From: JBHELT01 sp046262935
GTDB taxonomy: Bacteria > Actinomycetota > CADDZG01 > JAHWKV01
Length of the DNA stretch: 17,715 bases
NCBI GenBank assembly: GCA_046262935.1
Contig: JBHELT010000022.1
Span: 1 to 17,715, forward strand
Reading direction: 5' to 3'
Shown here: positions 1 to 5,385 of the stretch, one piece after another
How the letters are laid out: each line of letters opens with the position of its first letter
Position numbering within the stretch: position 1 is the first letter of the stretch
Made by a program: the position numbers and the translations under genes
Notes under the pieces: generated by a model
Told to the model about the DNA's origin: nothing
The model's database searches: none
What the model saw: only the letters and a program-made list of their open reading frames with translations

Positions 1-62
1 GTATGGCGCACAATATGGGGCTCAGCGCGGAGGTCCCATCGGCGTCACTTTGATCCGCCGGG

Positions 63-145
63 CCGCGGGTGGCGGTTGCTTATGAGGACCCGCGGGTGAA
101 TGCGCGGGTAGGCGTCACCCGCGCAGAAAAGTCTCCCACCCGCGC
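63..145. repeat. cluster of CACCCGCGC / GCGCGGGTG boxes
   Basis: Five copies of a GC-rich box occur in about 80 bases: CCGCGGGTG at 63-71, the palindrome ACCCGCGGGT at 88-97, GCGCGGGT at 102-109, and CACCCGCGC at 116-124 and 137-145. The last two start 21 bp apart, about two helical turns. No convincing gene covers this stretch, so repeated protein-binding sites are the simplest reading. The binding protein is unknown. Confidence 0.5.
101..125. promoter_or_regulatory. perfect 9-bp inverted repeat, operator-like
   Basis: TGCGCGGGT at 101-109 and ACCCGCGCA at 117-125 are perfect reverse complements around a 7-base spacer. They are built from two boxes of the GC-rich cluster facing each other. 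This geometry suits a dimeric DNA-binding protein. There is no T-tract, so it is not an intrinsic terminator. The assignment rests on pattern alone. Confidence 0.4.
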
Positions 146-232
146 AAGTTTTCCGCCCTCCTCGTTCACAAAAACCCCCTAAATCCTGTTTGTAGTAGTG
201 AGGATGAAAAAACGACCTAGAGAACGCCGCCG

Positions 233-301
233 CGTCGGACCAACGTCGGACCACCCGACTTTTGAGCGTCGAGGACCCGCGTCACACCAACGTCACACTT
301 G
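233..301. repeat. 11-bp direct repeats, left cluster
   Basis: CGTCGGACCAA at 233-243 is followed without a gap by CGTCGGACCAC at 244-254. A degenerate unit begins at 267, and a second gapless pair follows: CGTCACACCAA at 280-290 and CGTCACACTTG at 291-301. Related CGTCAC units begin at 43 and 113. The 11-base period is not a multiple of three, so these are not protein repeats. They look like helically phased binding sites, as in plasmid iterons or centromeres. A weak extended -10 (TG at 329-330, TACAAA at 332-337) lies just to the right. Confidence 0.6.
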
Positions 302-376
302 TACCTCCCCAAAAACTTTCAGAATTTTTGTTACAAATCGGCCCTTCGCGCCCCCTTTCTTAGTAGGAGGAAACGA

Positions 377-472
377 TTGAAGACAATAGCGTCGGACTCG
401 CGTCGGAGAAGTATCGGACCAGAAACTTTGGCGATGAGTGTCCAAAAACGACCCGATTTTGTCCTTTCTTAA
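377..472 (+). CDS. possible 31-aa leader peptide
   Basis: A TTG codon six bases after a perfect AGGAGG opens a 31-codon frame ending in TAA at 470-472. It would encode a small basic peptide without recognisable motif, and the right cluster of 11-bp repeats lies inside it. The strong ribosome-binding site is the only positive evidence. It may be a true leader peptide upstream of the ORF at 488, or a relic of the duplicated initiation module. No function is proposed. Confidence 0.25.
   Translation: MKTIASDSRRRSIGPETLAMSVQKRPDFVLS
390..422. repeat. 11-bp direct repeats, right cluster
   Basis: Three units lie in exact 11-bp register: CGTCGGACTCG at 390-400, CGTCGGAGAAG at 401-411 and TATCGGACCAG at 412-422. 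They share the TCGGA core of the left cluster and are separated from it by about 88 bases holding an AT-rich segment. They fall within a possible 31-codon reading frame, but the period does not follow codons. Confidence 0.6.
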
Positions 473-487
473 GTAGATGGAGAAACG

Positions 488-1051
488 ATGAACGAAAGTA
501 GGAGCACGACAGCTTCTAGACCACAAAAGCCGCGCCGCCTCAAAGGCCAGGCGGTAGATATGGTCGATGTTGCTTTCGCGCCCCAGATCCGGGCACAGGC
601 CCAAGGCGGTTCCTGGAGCAATTCAGAACCGACCGCAGGCAAGAACGCCCAAGCACGGCCGCAGGTTCCGGAAGCCTCCGAAACCAGCCGTATCTCAGGC
701 TCGAAAGAGTCCCTAGCACCGAAGAAGCAATCCTCATGCGGGCACCTCATTTGGGTAGGCGCGCTCGTGAAGAAGGTAATTGCGAACGACGGATGCGAGG
801 GCAACGCGATTAAGAGCTATGGAGATGACGGTGTTGCTTTGGAGGTAGTTGGACACGATGGCCGAAGCGAGGGCGAATCTAGGCTTGATGGCAAGCTCAC
901 GGCGATCTTCGCCGGCGATGCCATAGGGCGAGTGCATCGGAAGCCACGGCGCAAGATTGGAGACAAAATCTCCTTTCTTAGCCGCGAGTGCATTGACCGC
1001 ATGACGGTCGTGGCGCTTACGTGGCGCTTGAAGGAGGCGGTGATCTGCTAA
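488..1051 (+). CDS. hypothetical protein of the element, 187 aa
   Basis: I do not recognise this protein. It starts at ATG with GGAG five bases upstream. The first ~85 residues are polar, basic and rich in Ser, Pro, Gln and Ala, so probably disordered. The second half is mixed alpha/beta-like and ends with a basic stretch followed by a hydrophobic VVALTWRL segment. No catalytic motif, signal peptide or membrane segment is obvious. It lies between the repeat-rich control region and the recombinase operon, with a 59-base gap to the next ORF. A DNA-binding protein acting on the upstream repeats is one possibility, by position only. An open frame also exists on the opposite strand, so the coding assignment is uncertain. 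Confidence 0.4.
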   Translation: MNESRSTTASRPQKPRRLKGQAVDMVDVAFAPQIRAQAQGGSWSNSEPTAGKNAQARPQVPEASETSRISGSKESLAPKKQSSCGHLIWVGALVKKVIANDGCEGNAIKSYGDDGVALEVVGHDGRSEGESRLDGKLTAIFAGDAIGRVHRKPRRKIGDKISFLSRECIDRMTVVALTWRLKEAVIC

Positions 1052-1100
1052 AGACGCAGGTCAGAGCCTCAAAGCAGAAGCCTCCAAGAGCCGAAGGAGG

Positions 1101-1170
1101 GGGGAAGGTTATGCCTTTTTTAGTAAATCAAAACTTCTTCGATTTACTAAAAAGAATCCTCACCTTCCCC
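1101..1170. promoter_or_regulatory. large two-part hairpin over a start codon
   Basis: GGGGAAGGT at 1101-1109 pairs with ACCTTCCCC at 1162-1170. Inside it, TTTTTAGTAAATC at 1117-1129 pairs with GATTTACTAAAAA at 1141-1153 around an 11-base loop. The outer 5' arm follows the Shine-Dalgarno GGAGG at 1096-1100 directly, and the start codon at 1111 lies in the internal loop. CCTCC at 1081-1085 could alternatively pair with that GGAGG. No U-run follows on either strand, so it is not an intrinsic terminator. Control of translation, or a DNA operator, is the likely role. Confidence 0.55.
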
Positions 1171-1305
1171 ATACATCAACCCACCAAAGAACAACTGCTT
1201 AAGTTCGCGTCTTCATCTATGAAACGTATTACCGATTCTTCTTTGATCATTAACTTCTACAAAGAGAGGGGGTGCAGGGGGAGAACAAAGACCCCCGTCC
1301 TATGA
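1111..1305 (+). CDS. small hypothetical protein, 64 aa, first gene of operon
   Basis: I do not recognise this protein. ATG at 1111 follows a strong purine run (AAGGAGG ending at 1100). The product is 64 residues: a hydrophobic N-terminal part around NFFDLLKRILTF, a likely amphipathic helix (TKEQLLKFASSSMKRI), and a basic tail. The gene is more AT-rich than its neighbours. Its TGA overlaps the ATG of the replication-relaxation gene as ATGA at 1302-1305, a typical sign of translational coupling and the best support that it is real. The hairpin at 1101-1170 covers its start, so its expression could set that of the whole operon. A small regulator or directionality factor would fit the position, but nothing in the sequence proves it. 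Confidence 0.5.
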   Translation: MPFLVNQNFFDLLKRILTFPIHQPTKEQLLKFASSSMKRITDSSLIINFYKERGCRGRTKTPVL

Positions 1306-2339
1306 ACGCAAACATGGAACAAAAGGCTGTCTCTGTTGCCCGCAGTCTCGATGAGCGCGAACGGGAGATGTTGCGCGCGCTCTTTGATTACGAATTGTTG
1401 CTCACCTACCAGATCCGGGTGTTGTTCTTCTCATCGCCTCGTCGCGCTCAGGACGTGACCAAGAAGCTCTCGGACTTAGGGCTGATCGAGAAGGACCCAC
1501 CGCACCAGGCCATCGGTATCGGCAAGCCTCAGCCGATGTGGGCGATCACCGAGGACGGGGTGCGAGTCTTGGCAGTCATTACGGCAAAGCCTCGCTCAGC
1601 GATCGACTGGATGCCCCGTTACAGCTATCACGACGAGAAGCGGCGCGGCCTTGATCATCTGCTTGGCGTCAATCGCTTCTTCGTCTCACTGGTTCAGGCT
1701 TCGCTTCTTCATCAAGGTCATGGACTTCAGAAGTGGGTGGCCGCAAAGCAAGTTGTGAGCAACAACAACTGGGTCACCCACGATGGCTTCGGCAGATATC
1801 AGCACTCGGTCGGCGCATGCGACTTCTACTTCGAATACGACCGAGCAACCGAATGGCACGACCAGCTCGTAAGAAAGCTACGCGGCTACATCTTGATGGC
1901 GATCAAGTGGACGGAGGAAGGTACCTCTCAGTCATTCCCGAACCTTTTGGTCCTGGTACCAACCGAGAAGCGAGAGAAGGCATTTGATCGAGCTATGAAA
2001 GCCGCGGTCGATTCGCTCGAGGTCGGGGAGGCAGCCGCGCTTGGTCTGCCGTTCTTCATCGCATCCGAGGATCTCCTTGCCGAACAAGGTGTGCTGGCAA
2101 AGGTGTGGCGAAGATTTGTTCCGCCTCCGCCCGACCGGCCGATGGCGCCGTATCTGTTGGCTGAGCGATTGTCTTTGGTTGAGCTCCCAGCCTTCAAGGC
2201 GGGCCCGTTTGACTTAGAGCAGTGTCTTGGCAAGAAGTGGAGCGACGCCGGGGCGTACTCAAGGCTCAAGCGTCGACGCACTCCCCCGACGTTCCCGGCT
2301 GGGGAACCTCCGAAACTCATGGGAGACGAGATTGCCTAG
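1302..2339 (+). CDS. replication-relaxation family protein
   Basis: A 345-aa protein resembling the replication-relaxation (Replic_Relax) family, common on actinobacterial plasmids and integrative elements. Residues ~15-90 form a winged-helix-like DNA-binding region, with a first helix around EREMLRALFDYELLLTYQIRVLFF and a wing near PMWAITEDGVRVL. Further on, DFYFEYDRATEW followed by KLRGYI matches the conserved acidic/Lys segment of the family, suggestive of a PD-(D/E)xK-like fold. ATG 1302 is preferred over GTG 1272 because it overlaps the upstream stop as ATGA; ATG 1314 is also possible. The C-terminus is basic and Pro-rich. In known systems such proteins act in plasmid replication or relaxation of element DNA; the precise role here is inferred. 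Confidence 0.8.
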   Translation: MNANMEQKAVSVARSLDEREREMLRALFDYELLLTYQIRVLFFSSPRRAQDVTKKLSDLGLIEKDPPHQAIGIGKPQPMWAITEDGVRVLAVITAKPRSAIDWMPRYSYHDEKRRGLDHLLGVNRFFVSLVQASLLHQGHGLQKWVAAKQVVSNNNWVTHDGFGRYQHSVGACDFYFEYDRATEWHDQLVRKLRGYILMAIKWTEEGTSQSFPNLLVLVPTEKREKAFDRAMKAAVDSLEVGEAAALGLPFFIASEDLLAEQGVLAKVWRRFVPPPPDRPMAPYLLAERLSLVELPAFKAGPFDLEQCLGKKWSDAGAYSRLKRRRTPPTFPAGEPPKLMGDEIA

Positions 2340-2556
2340 GGCCGCCGACGCAGGGGTCGATCCTGGGGATGTATTTCCCGCGCGGCCTTCGCAACATCCA
2401 ATACCCGAAACGGGAGTGTCACAGGCGCGAGGTAGCCTCGCGGGCGCGGAGGTGGAATCGCTAAGAGCACTGGCAGGGGCTTTCGTTGAACTAGCGATCC
2501 AGATGCTCGGCGACGAGAAGAAATTAGAAGGACCAGAGGAGGCGATGGCCGCATGA
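2332..2556 (+). CDS. small hypothetical protein, 74 aa, upstream of recombinase
   Basis: I do not recognise this protein. TTG at 2332 has GGGAG at 2321-2325 in good spacing and overlaps the end of the replication-relaxation gene by 8 bases. Its TGA overlaps the recombinase ATG as ATGA at 2553-2556. The 74-residue product has a Pro/Gly-rich, probably flexible first half and an acidic helical second half (roughly residues 39-70, around VESLRALAGAFVELAIQMLG). An ATG at 2227 in the same frame would give a longer protein with a 113-base overlap and is less likely. Coupling on both sides suggests it is made with the recombinase; an accessory or directionality role is possible but unproven. Confidence 0.55.
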   Translation: MPRAADAGVDPGDVFPARPSQHPIPETGVSQARGSLAGAEVESLRALAGAFVELAIQMLGDEKKLEGPEEAMAA

Positions 2557-4091
2557 ACGCACTGATCTACTTGCGAGTGTCGACAAAAGAGCAGGCGTCG
2601 AAAGACGAAACGGCCGAGGGCTACTCCATCCCCGCACAGAGAGAAGCGTGCATTCGCTCCATTTCGGAGCGCGGCTGGAACGTTGTCGATGAATTTGTCG
2701 ACGCGGGAGAGTCGGCGCGCTCCGCAGACCGGCCAAGCCTGAAAGCAATGCTCCAGCGAGTCGGCGAGGGCAACGTCGCCGCCGTCGTAGTTCATAAGAT
2801 CGACCGGCTCGCACGAAACATCGAGGATCACGTCGCGATAAGGGCGGTTCTGAGAAAGCACGGATGTCAACTCGTCTCCGTCACCGAGAACATCGAAGAG
2901 ACCGCCTCAGGCAAGTTGGTCGAAGGTATTCACGCCCTCATGGCTGAGTTCTATTCCTCCAACCTAGCTTCAGAGATCAAGAAGGGCATGAGCCAGAAAG
3001 CCAAGATCGGCGGCTGGCCCCAGCGCGCGCCCATCGGGTACTTGAACACCAGGCAAAGAGTCGAATCACGAGAGATAGCCAAGGTAGTGCCCGATTCCGA
3101 GCGCGCCTTTCTCGTAAAGGAGATGTTTCGCCTCTACGCAACCGGCGACTACTCGATATCGGAATTGCAGTCGGCGATGTCGGCGAAGGGACTTACATCG
3201 CCGGCTTCGGCAAGCGGCAAGCCTCCTGCTACGAGCAAGATCGCCAGGATGCTGGCGGACCCTTTCTATGTCGGAATCGTCGAGTGGAACGGAGTGAGGT
3301 ACCCCGGCCAGCACAAGCCGCTCATCTCGGTCGCTCTCTTCGAGAACGTGGCCGAAGTCTTGCGCAGTCACAACAAGGCCGGAGTCAGGGAGCGGACCCA
3401 CGACCACTACTTAAAGGGCCTGCTTTACTGCGCCGAATGCGGGCGGCGGCTCTCCCTGACGCTGGCGAAAGGGACCTATTTGTATTTCTATTGCCTTGGA
3501 CAAAAGAACTCGCTTCGAAGGCAAACCAACTGCACTCAACCGTACGTCATGGCCTGCGATGCCGAGGGCCTCGTCGAGAAGCTCTACAAACGGGTGCAGT
3601 TGCCGACGGAATGGATGAGTCAACTTGAAGACGAGATGGAGGCAGAGGTTGTGGCGCGCCAATCCATTGCATCGGAACAACGAGTCGTTCTCACCAAGCG
3701 CCTCGCCGAGCTGGCCGAGGAGCGGGAGAAGCTGCTTCGGGCTTACTACTCCAACGCCATACCCATGGAGCTACTGAAGAAAGACCAGGAACGGATCTCG
3801 TCTCAAGAGGCCTCAGCGAAATCGGGGCTGGAAGTAACCGAGGCTGACCTTGAGGGATGGCAAGAAGTCTTGAGGCTAGCCATTCGCCTTGCAGGCAACT
3901 GCTATGACGCATACCTCAAAGCCCGACCCAAAGTCCGTCGTCGGTTCAATGAAGCCGTGCTGAAGGCCGTCTACATCAAGGACGGCAAAGTGAAGAAGGC
4001 GGAGTTCAACGACCCCTTCGACATTCTTTTCTCACGCCCGAGTTCGAATAAGGCACTATCGGTGGTGGGGGAAGGATTCGAACCTCCGTAG
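2553..4091 (+). CDS. large serine recombinase (site-specific integrase)
   Basis: A 512-aa large serine recombinase, the enzyme class that cuts and rejoins DNA at att sites through a phosphoserine link. The resolvase-type catalytic domain spans about residues 3-145, with the nucleophile Ser10 in YLRVSTKEQ. A recombinase DNA-binding domain follows (~155-265), then a zinc ribbon with Cys293, Cys296, Cys314 and Cys327. A long coiled-coil-rich segment runs over ~345-430, as in phage and element integrases. The start follows AGAGGAGG at 2535-2542 and overlaps the previous gene as ATGA. The last nine codons and the stop, encoding VVGEGFEPP, read into the tRNA-Tyr gene antisense, placing the attachment site at the end of the gene. 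All key residues are present, so it is probably active. Confidence 0.95.
   Translation: MNALIYLRVSTKEQASKDETAEGYSIPAQREACIRSISERGWNVVDEFVDAGESARSADRPSLKAMLQRVGEGNVAAVVVHKIDRLARNIEDHVAIRAVLRKHGCQLVSVTENIEETASGKLVEGIHALMAEFYSSNLASEIKKGMSQKAKIGGWPQRAPIGYLNTRQRVESREIAKVVPDSERAFLVKEMFRLYATGDYSISELQSAMSAKGLTSPASASGKPPATSKIARMLADPFYVGIVEWNGVRYPGQHKPLISVALFENVAEVLRSHNKAGVRERTHDHYLKGLLYCAECGRRLSLTLAKGTYLYFYCLGQKNSLRRQTNCTQPYVMACDAEGLVEKLYKRVQLPTEWMSQLEDEMEAEVVARQSIASEQRVVLTKRLAELAEEREKLLRAYYSNAIPMELLKKDQERISSQEASAKSGLEVTEADLEGWQEVLRLAIRLAGNCYDAYLKARPKVRRRFNEAVLKAVYIKDGKVKKAEFNDPFDILFSRPSSNKALSVVGEGFEPP
4063..4091. other. probable attachment-site half (attR) in tRNA-Tyr 3' part
   Basis: These bases belong to both the recombinase end and the tRNA-Tyr T-arm and 3' acceptor strand. 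If the element inserts here, the junction must restore a working tRNA, so the element side would carry a copy of this 3' segment. The exact crossover dinucleotide cannot be located without the empty site or the other end. Confidence 0.5.
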
Positions 4092-4143
4092 CTTGCGCAG
4101 ACGGTTTACAGCCGCCTCCATTTGGCCGCTTTGGTACCCCACC
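4063..4143 (-). tRNA. tRNA-Tyr (GUA anticodon)
   Basis: Read on the minus strand, a seven-base acceptor stem GGTGGGG pairs perfectly with CCCCACC. The anticodon stem GGCGG/CCGTC encloses CTGTAAA, giving anticodon GTA. A class II variable arm follows, then a T-arm with GGTTCGAATCC. Overall it closely matches bacterial tRNA-Tyr. Discriminator A is followed by CCG, so the terminal CCA is not fully encoded and must be added enzymatically. The recombinase gene runs antisense into its 3' end. Confidence 0.95.
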
Positions 4144-4184
4144 TTTGTGGCCCTTGACCACCTCAGCGGCCTTGGAGCCTCGCT

Positions 4185-4213
4185 AGGATAAGGCCCATGC
4201 ATCGTGGCTTCAA
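4185..4213 (-). promoter_or_regulatory. sigma70-type promoter of tRNA-Tyr
   Basis: On the minus strand, TTGAAG (4213-4208) and TATCCT (4190-4185) are separated by exactly 17 bases, about 40 bases upstream of the tRNA 5' end. Spacing and hexamers fit a housekeeping promoter. It lies in the same 107-base gap as the yajQ leader on the other strand. Confidence 0.6.
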
Positions 4214-4250
4214 TCGCTCGATGCCATTATCTTCTGAATGGAGGTCCTTT

Positions 4251-4739
4251 ATGGCACAGTTTTCATTCGATGTTGTGAGCGAGGTCGACAAGGCCGAACT
4301 CACCAACGCGCTAGACCAGACTCGCAAAGAGATCATTCAGCGGTTCGATTTCAAGAACACCGGCACCGAGATCAAGCACGAGGGCGAAAGCATCGAGATA
4401 CGTTCGAATTCCGAGGGCCGGGTGCAGGCTGCCCTTGATGTCCTCAAAGAGAAGATGGTGAGGCGCGATGTGTCGTTGAAGGCGCTGGACCCAGGCAAGA
4501 TCGAGCCGGCCGGCGGAAGCAATTACAAACAGTCGATCAAGATCGTGCAGGGGATAAGTGACGAGAAGGCCAAGTCGATCAACAAGTTCATCAAGGGTCT
4601 TGGGACCAAGGCCCAAAGCCAGATCCAAGGCGAACAGTTAAGGGTGATGTCGAAAGCGAAGGACGACCTGCAACAGGTCATCCAAGCACTAAGAGACGAG
4701 GACTTCGGCATACCACTTCAATTCACGAACTACCGCTGA
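4251..4739 (+). CDS. yajQ: YajQ family nucleotide-binding protein
   Basis: A 162-aa cytoplasmic protein of the YajQ (DUF520) family, close to the usual ~163 residues. It starts MAQFSFDVVSEVD and shows family segments RKEIIQRFDFKNT, IEIRSNSEGR and QSIKIVQGISDEKAKSINKFIK, ending GIPLQFTNYR. Members bind nucleotides; some bacterial homologues bind cyclic di-GMP and act in signalling, which need not hold here. ATG 4251 is chosen because GGAGG at 4240-4244 lies six bases upstream and because family proteins begin here; an in-frame ATG at 4197 would add 18 unlikely residues. It is convergent with the lipoprotein gene, with only 3 bases between them. Confidence 0.95.
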   Translation: MAQFSFDVVSEVDKAELTNALDQTRKEIIQRFDFKNTGTEIKHEGESIEIRSNSEGRVQAALDVLKEKMVRRDVSLKALDPGKIEPAGGSNYKQSIKIVQGISDEKAKSINKFIKGLGTKAQSQIQGEQLRVMSKAKDDLQQVIQALRDEDFGIPLQFTNYR

Positions 4740-4742
4740 GCC

Positions 4743-5357
4743 CTAGGACGCGAAGTCGAGCCCTACCCTTACCGGCCCTGTGAGGGATATCGATGTGGGA
4801 CAGCCAGGACCCCGGATGCCGATGATCCACGAAAGGGTTGCTTCGAAGTCACCCTGTTCTTCAACTTCGACGATCCTGGTCAAACCCGTATGTATGTCTT
4901 CGGACCCCTTATAGGTGCGCCGCGGATCTCCTTCTGACAGGTCAACTCCCGATGCGCCGTGGAACACGATCCTGAAGAATCGATCACCGTCAACCGACAT
5001 TGGCTGATCGCTTGGATCCTTCGTGAATGGCCGTTGCACCTGCGACACCTCGAACGCCGGCGTGCCGGCAGAGCCCGACATCGAAGGTTCGAACGCGAAG
5101 GTGACTCGGTCGAAACTTCCGTGAGCCGCGGTCTTAACCGATGTCAACTGCATACGCGCGCCGCTTTGACCTCCGGAGATCCCCGGGCATCCACTTGGCG
5201 GCGAGACGCTGGCCTGTGTGGGAGAAGGTCCGCTCACAGAAACTGAAGGGCTGGGACTCTTGCGGATGATTACTGGGGCCTTGGCTTGGCAGGAAGCGCC
5301 GGCGACGCACAAACATATGAACAAACAAAGGGCAAGTCTGGTTCGTATCGTGATCAT
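4743..5357 (-). CDS. secreted AMIN-like domain (lipo)protein
   Basis: A 204-aa exported protein. Residues 1-22 form a hydrophobic signal followed by Cys23. The sequence GASC is a non-canonical lipobox, so lipid attachment is likely but not certain. A Ser/Pro-rich linker follows (~34-55). The rest matches the AMIN-like domain of actinobacterial lipoproteins: FDRVTFAFE at the front, a central DGDRFFRIVFHGA, and DFEATLSWIIGI near the end. AMIN and AMIN-like domains are linked to cell-envelope targeting; the ligand is unknown. Two further Cys residues (in SGCPG and GPGCPT) could form a disulfide. It is the last gene of a run of three exported proteins. No clear Shine-Dalgarno precedes the ATG. 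Confidence 0.8.
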   Translation of the reverse strand: MITIRTRLALCLFICLCVAGASCQAKAPVIIRKSPSPSVSVSGPSPTQASVSPPSGCPGISGGQSGARMQLTSVKTAAHGSFDRVTFAFEPSMSGSAGTPAFEVSQVQRPFTKDPSDQPMSVDGDRFFRIVFHGASGVDLSEGDPRRTYKGSEDIHTGLTRIVEVEEQGDFEATLSWIIGIRGPGCPTSISLTGPVRVGLDFAS

Positions 5358-5385
5358 CTAGGAATCATACGATGCGCCGCATCGG

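Larger units (their letters stand above)
355..490 (+). repeat. duplicated leader / ribosome-binding module
   Basis: A segment beginning TTTCTTAG at 356 and one beginning TTTCTTAAG at 465 are near copies. Each continues into AGTAG, a purine-rich Shine-Dalgarno run (AGGAGG at 365-370; GGAG at 479-482), AAACGA and a start-like codon (TTG at 377, ATG at 488). Offset is about 109 bases. A weaker third relative, GTAGTAGTGAGG, lies around 191-203. The pattern suggests local duplication of a translation-initiation region. Confidence 0.45.
1..4091. mobile_element. right part of an integrated element ending in tRNA-Tyr
   Basis: Everything left of the tRNA-Tyr gene reads as the end of an integrative element: a repeat-rich control region, a replication-relaxation family protein, two small unknown proteins and a large serine recombinase whose last codons lie in the tRNA. 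Element-encoded recombinases commonly sit beside the attachment site, and insertion at the 3' half of a tRNA is a classic arrangement. No second copy of the tRNA 3' end was seen between 1 and 4060, so the other boundary should lie left of the window. Whether this is a prophage, a conjugative element or a simple integrative plasmid cannot be told; no structural, transfer or cargo gene is visible. Confidence 0.72.

Noticed and set aside
198..380. 60-codon Arg-rich plus-strand frame over the left repeat cluster
   Set aside because: The GTG start has no ribosome-binding site and the frame is crossed by 11-bp repeats out of codon phase; its composition looks like translated repeat DNA.
540..937. 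Two minus-strand frames joined by an ATGA overlap opposite the 187-aa ORF
   Set aside because: The products look like random translation and no ribosome-binding site supports them. The plus-strand ORF has a better start, though the strand remains uncertain.
1101..1170. Long hairpin read as an intrinsic terminator for the ORF ending at 1051
   Set aside because: No U-run follows the stem on either strand, and the structure overlaps a Shine-Dalgarno and start codon.
1..4060. Second copy of the tRNA-Tyr 3' end as the other attachment site
   Set aside because: No match to the T-arm or acceptor segment was found by eye in this stretch; it should lie outside the window.
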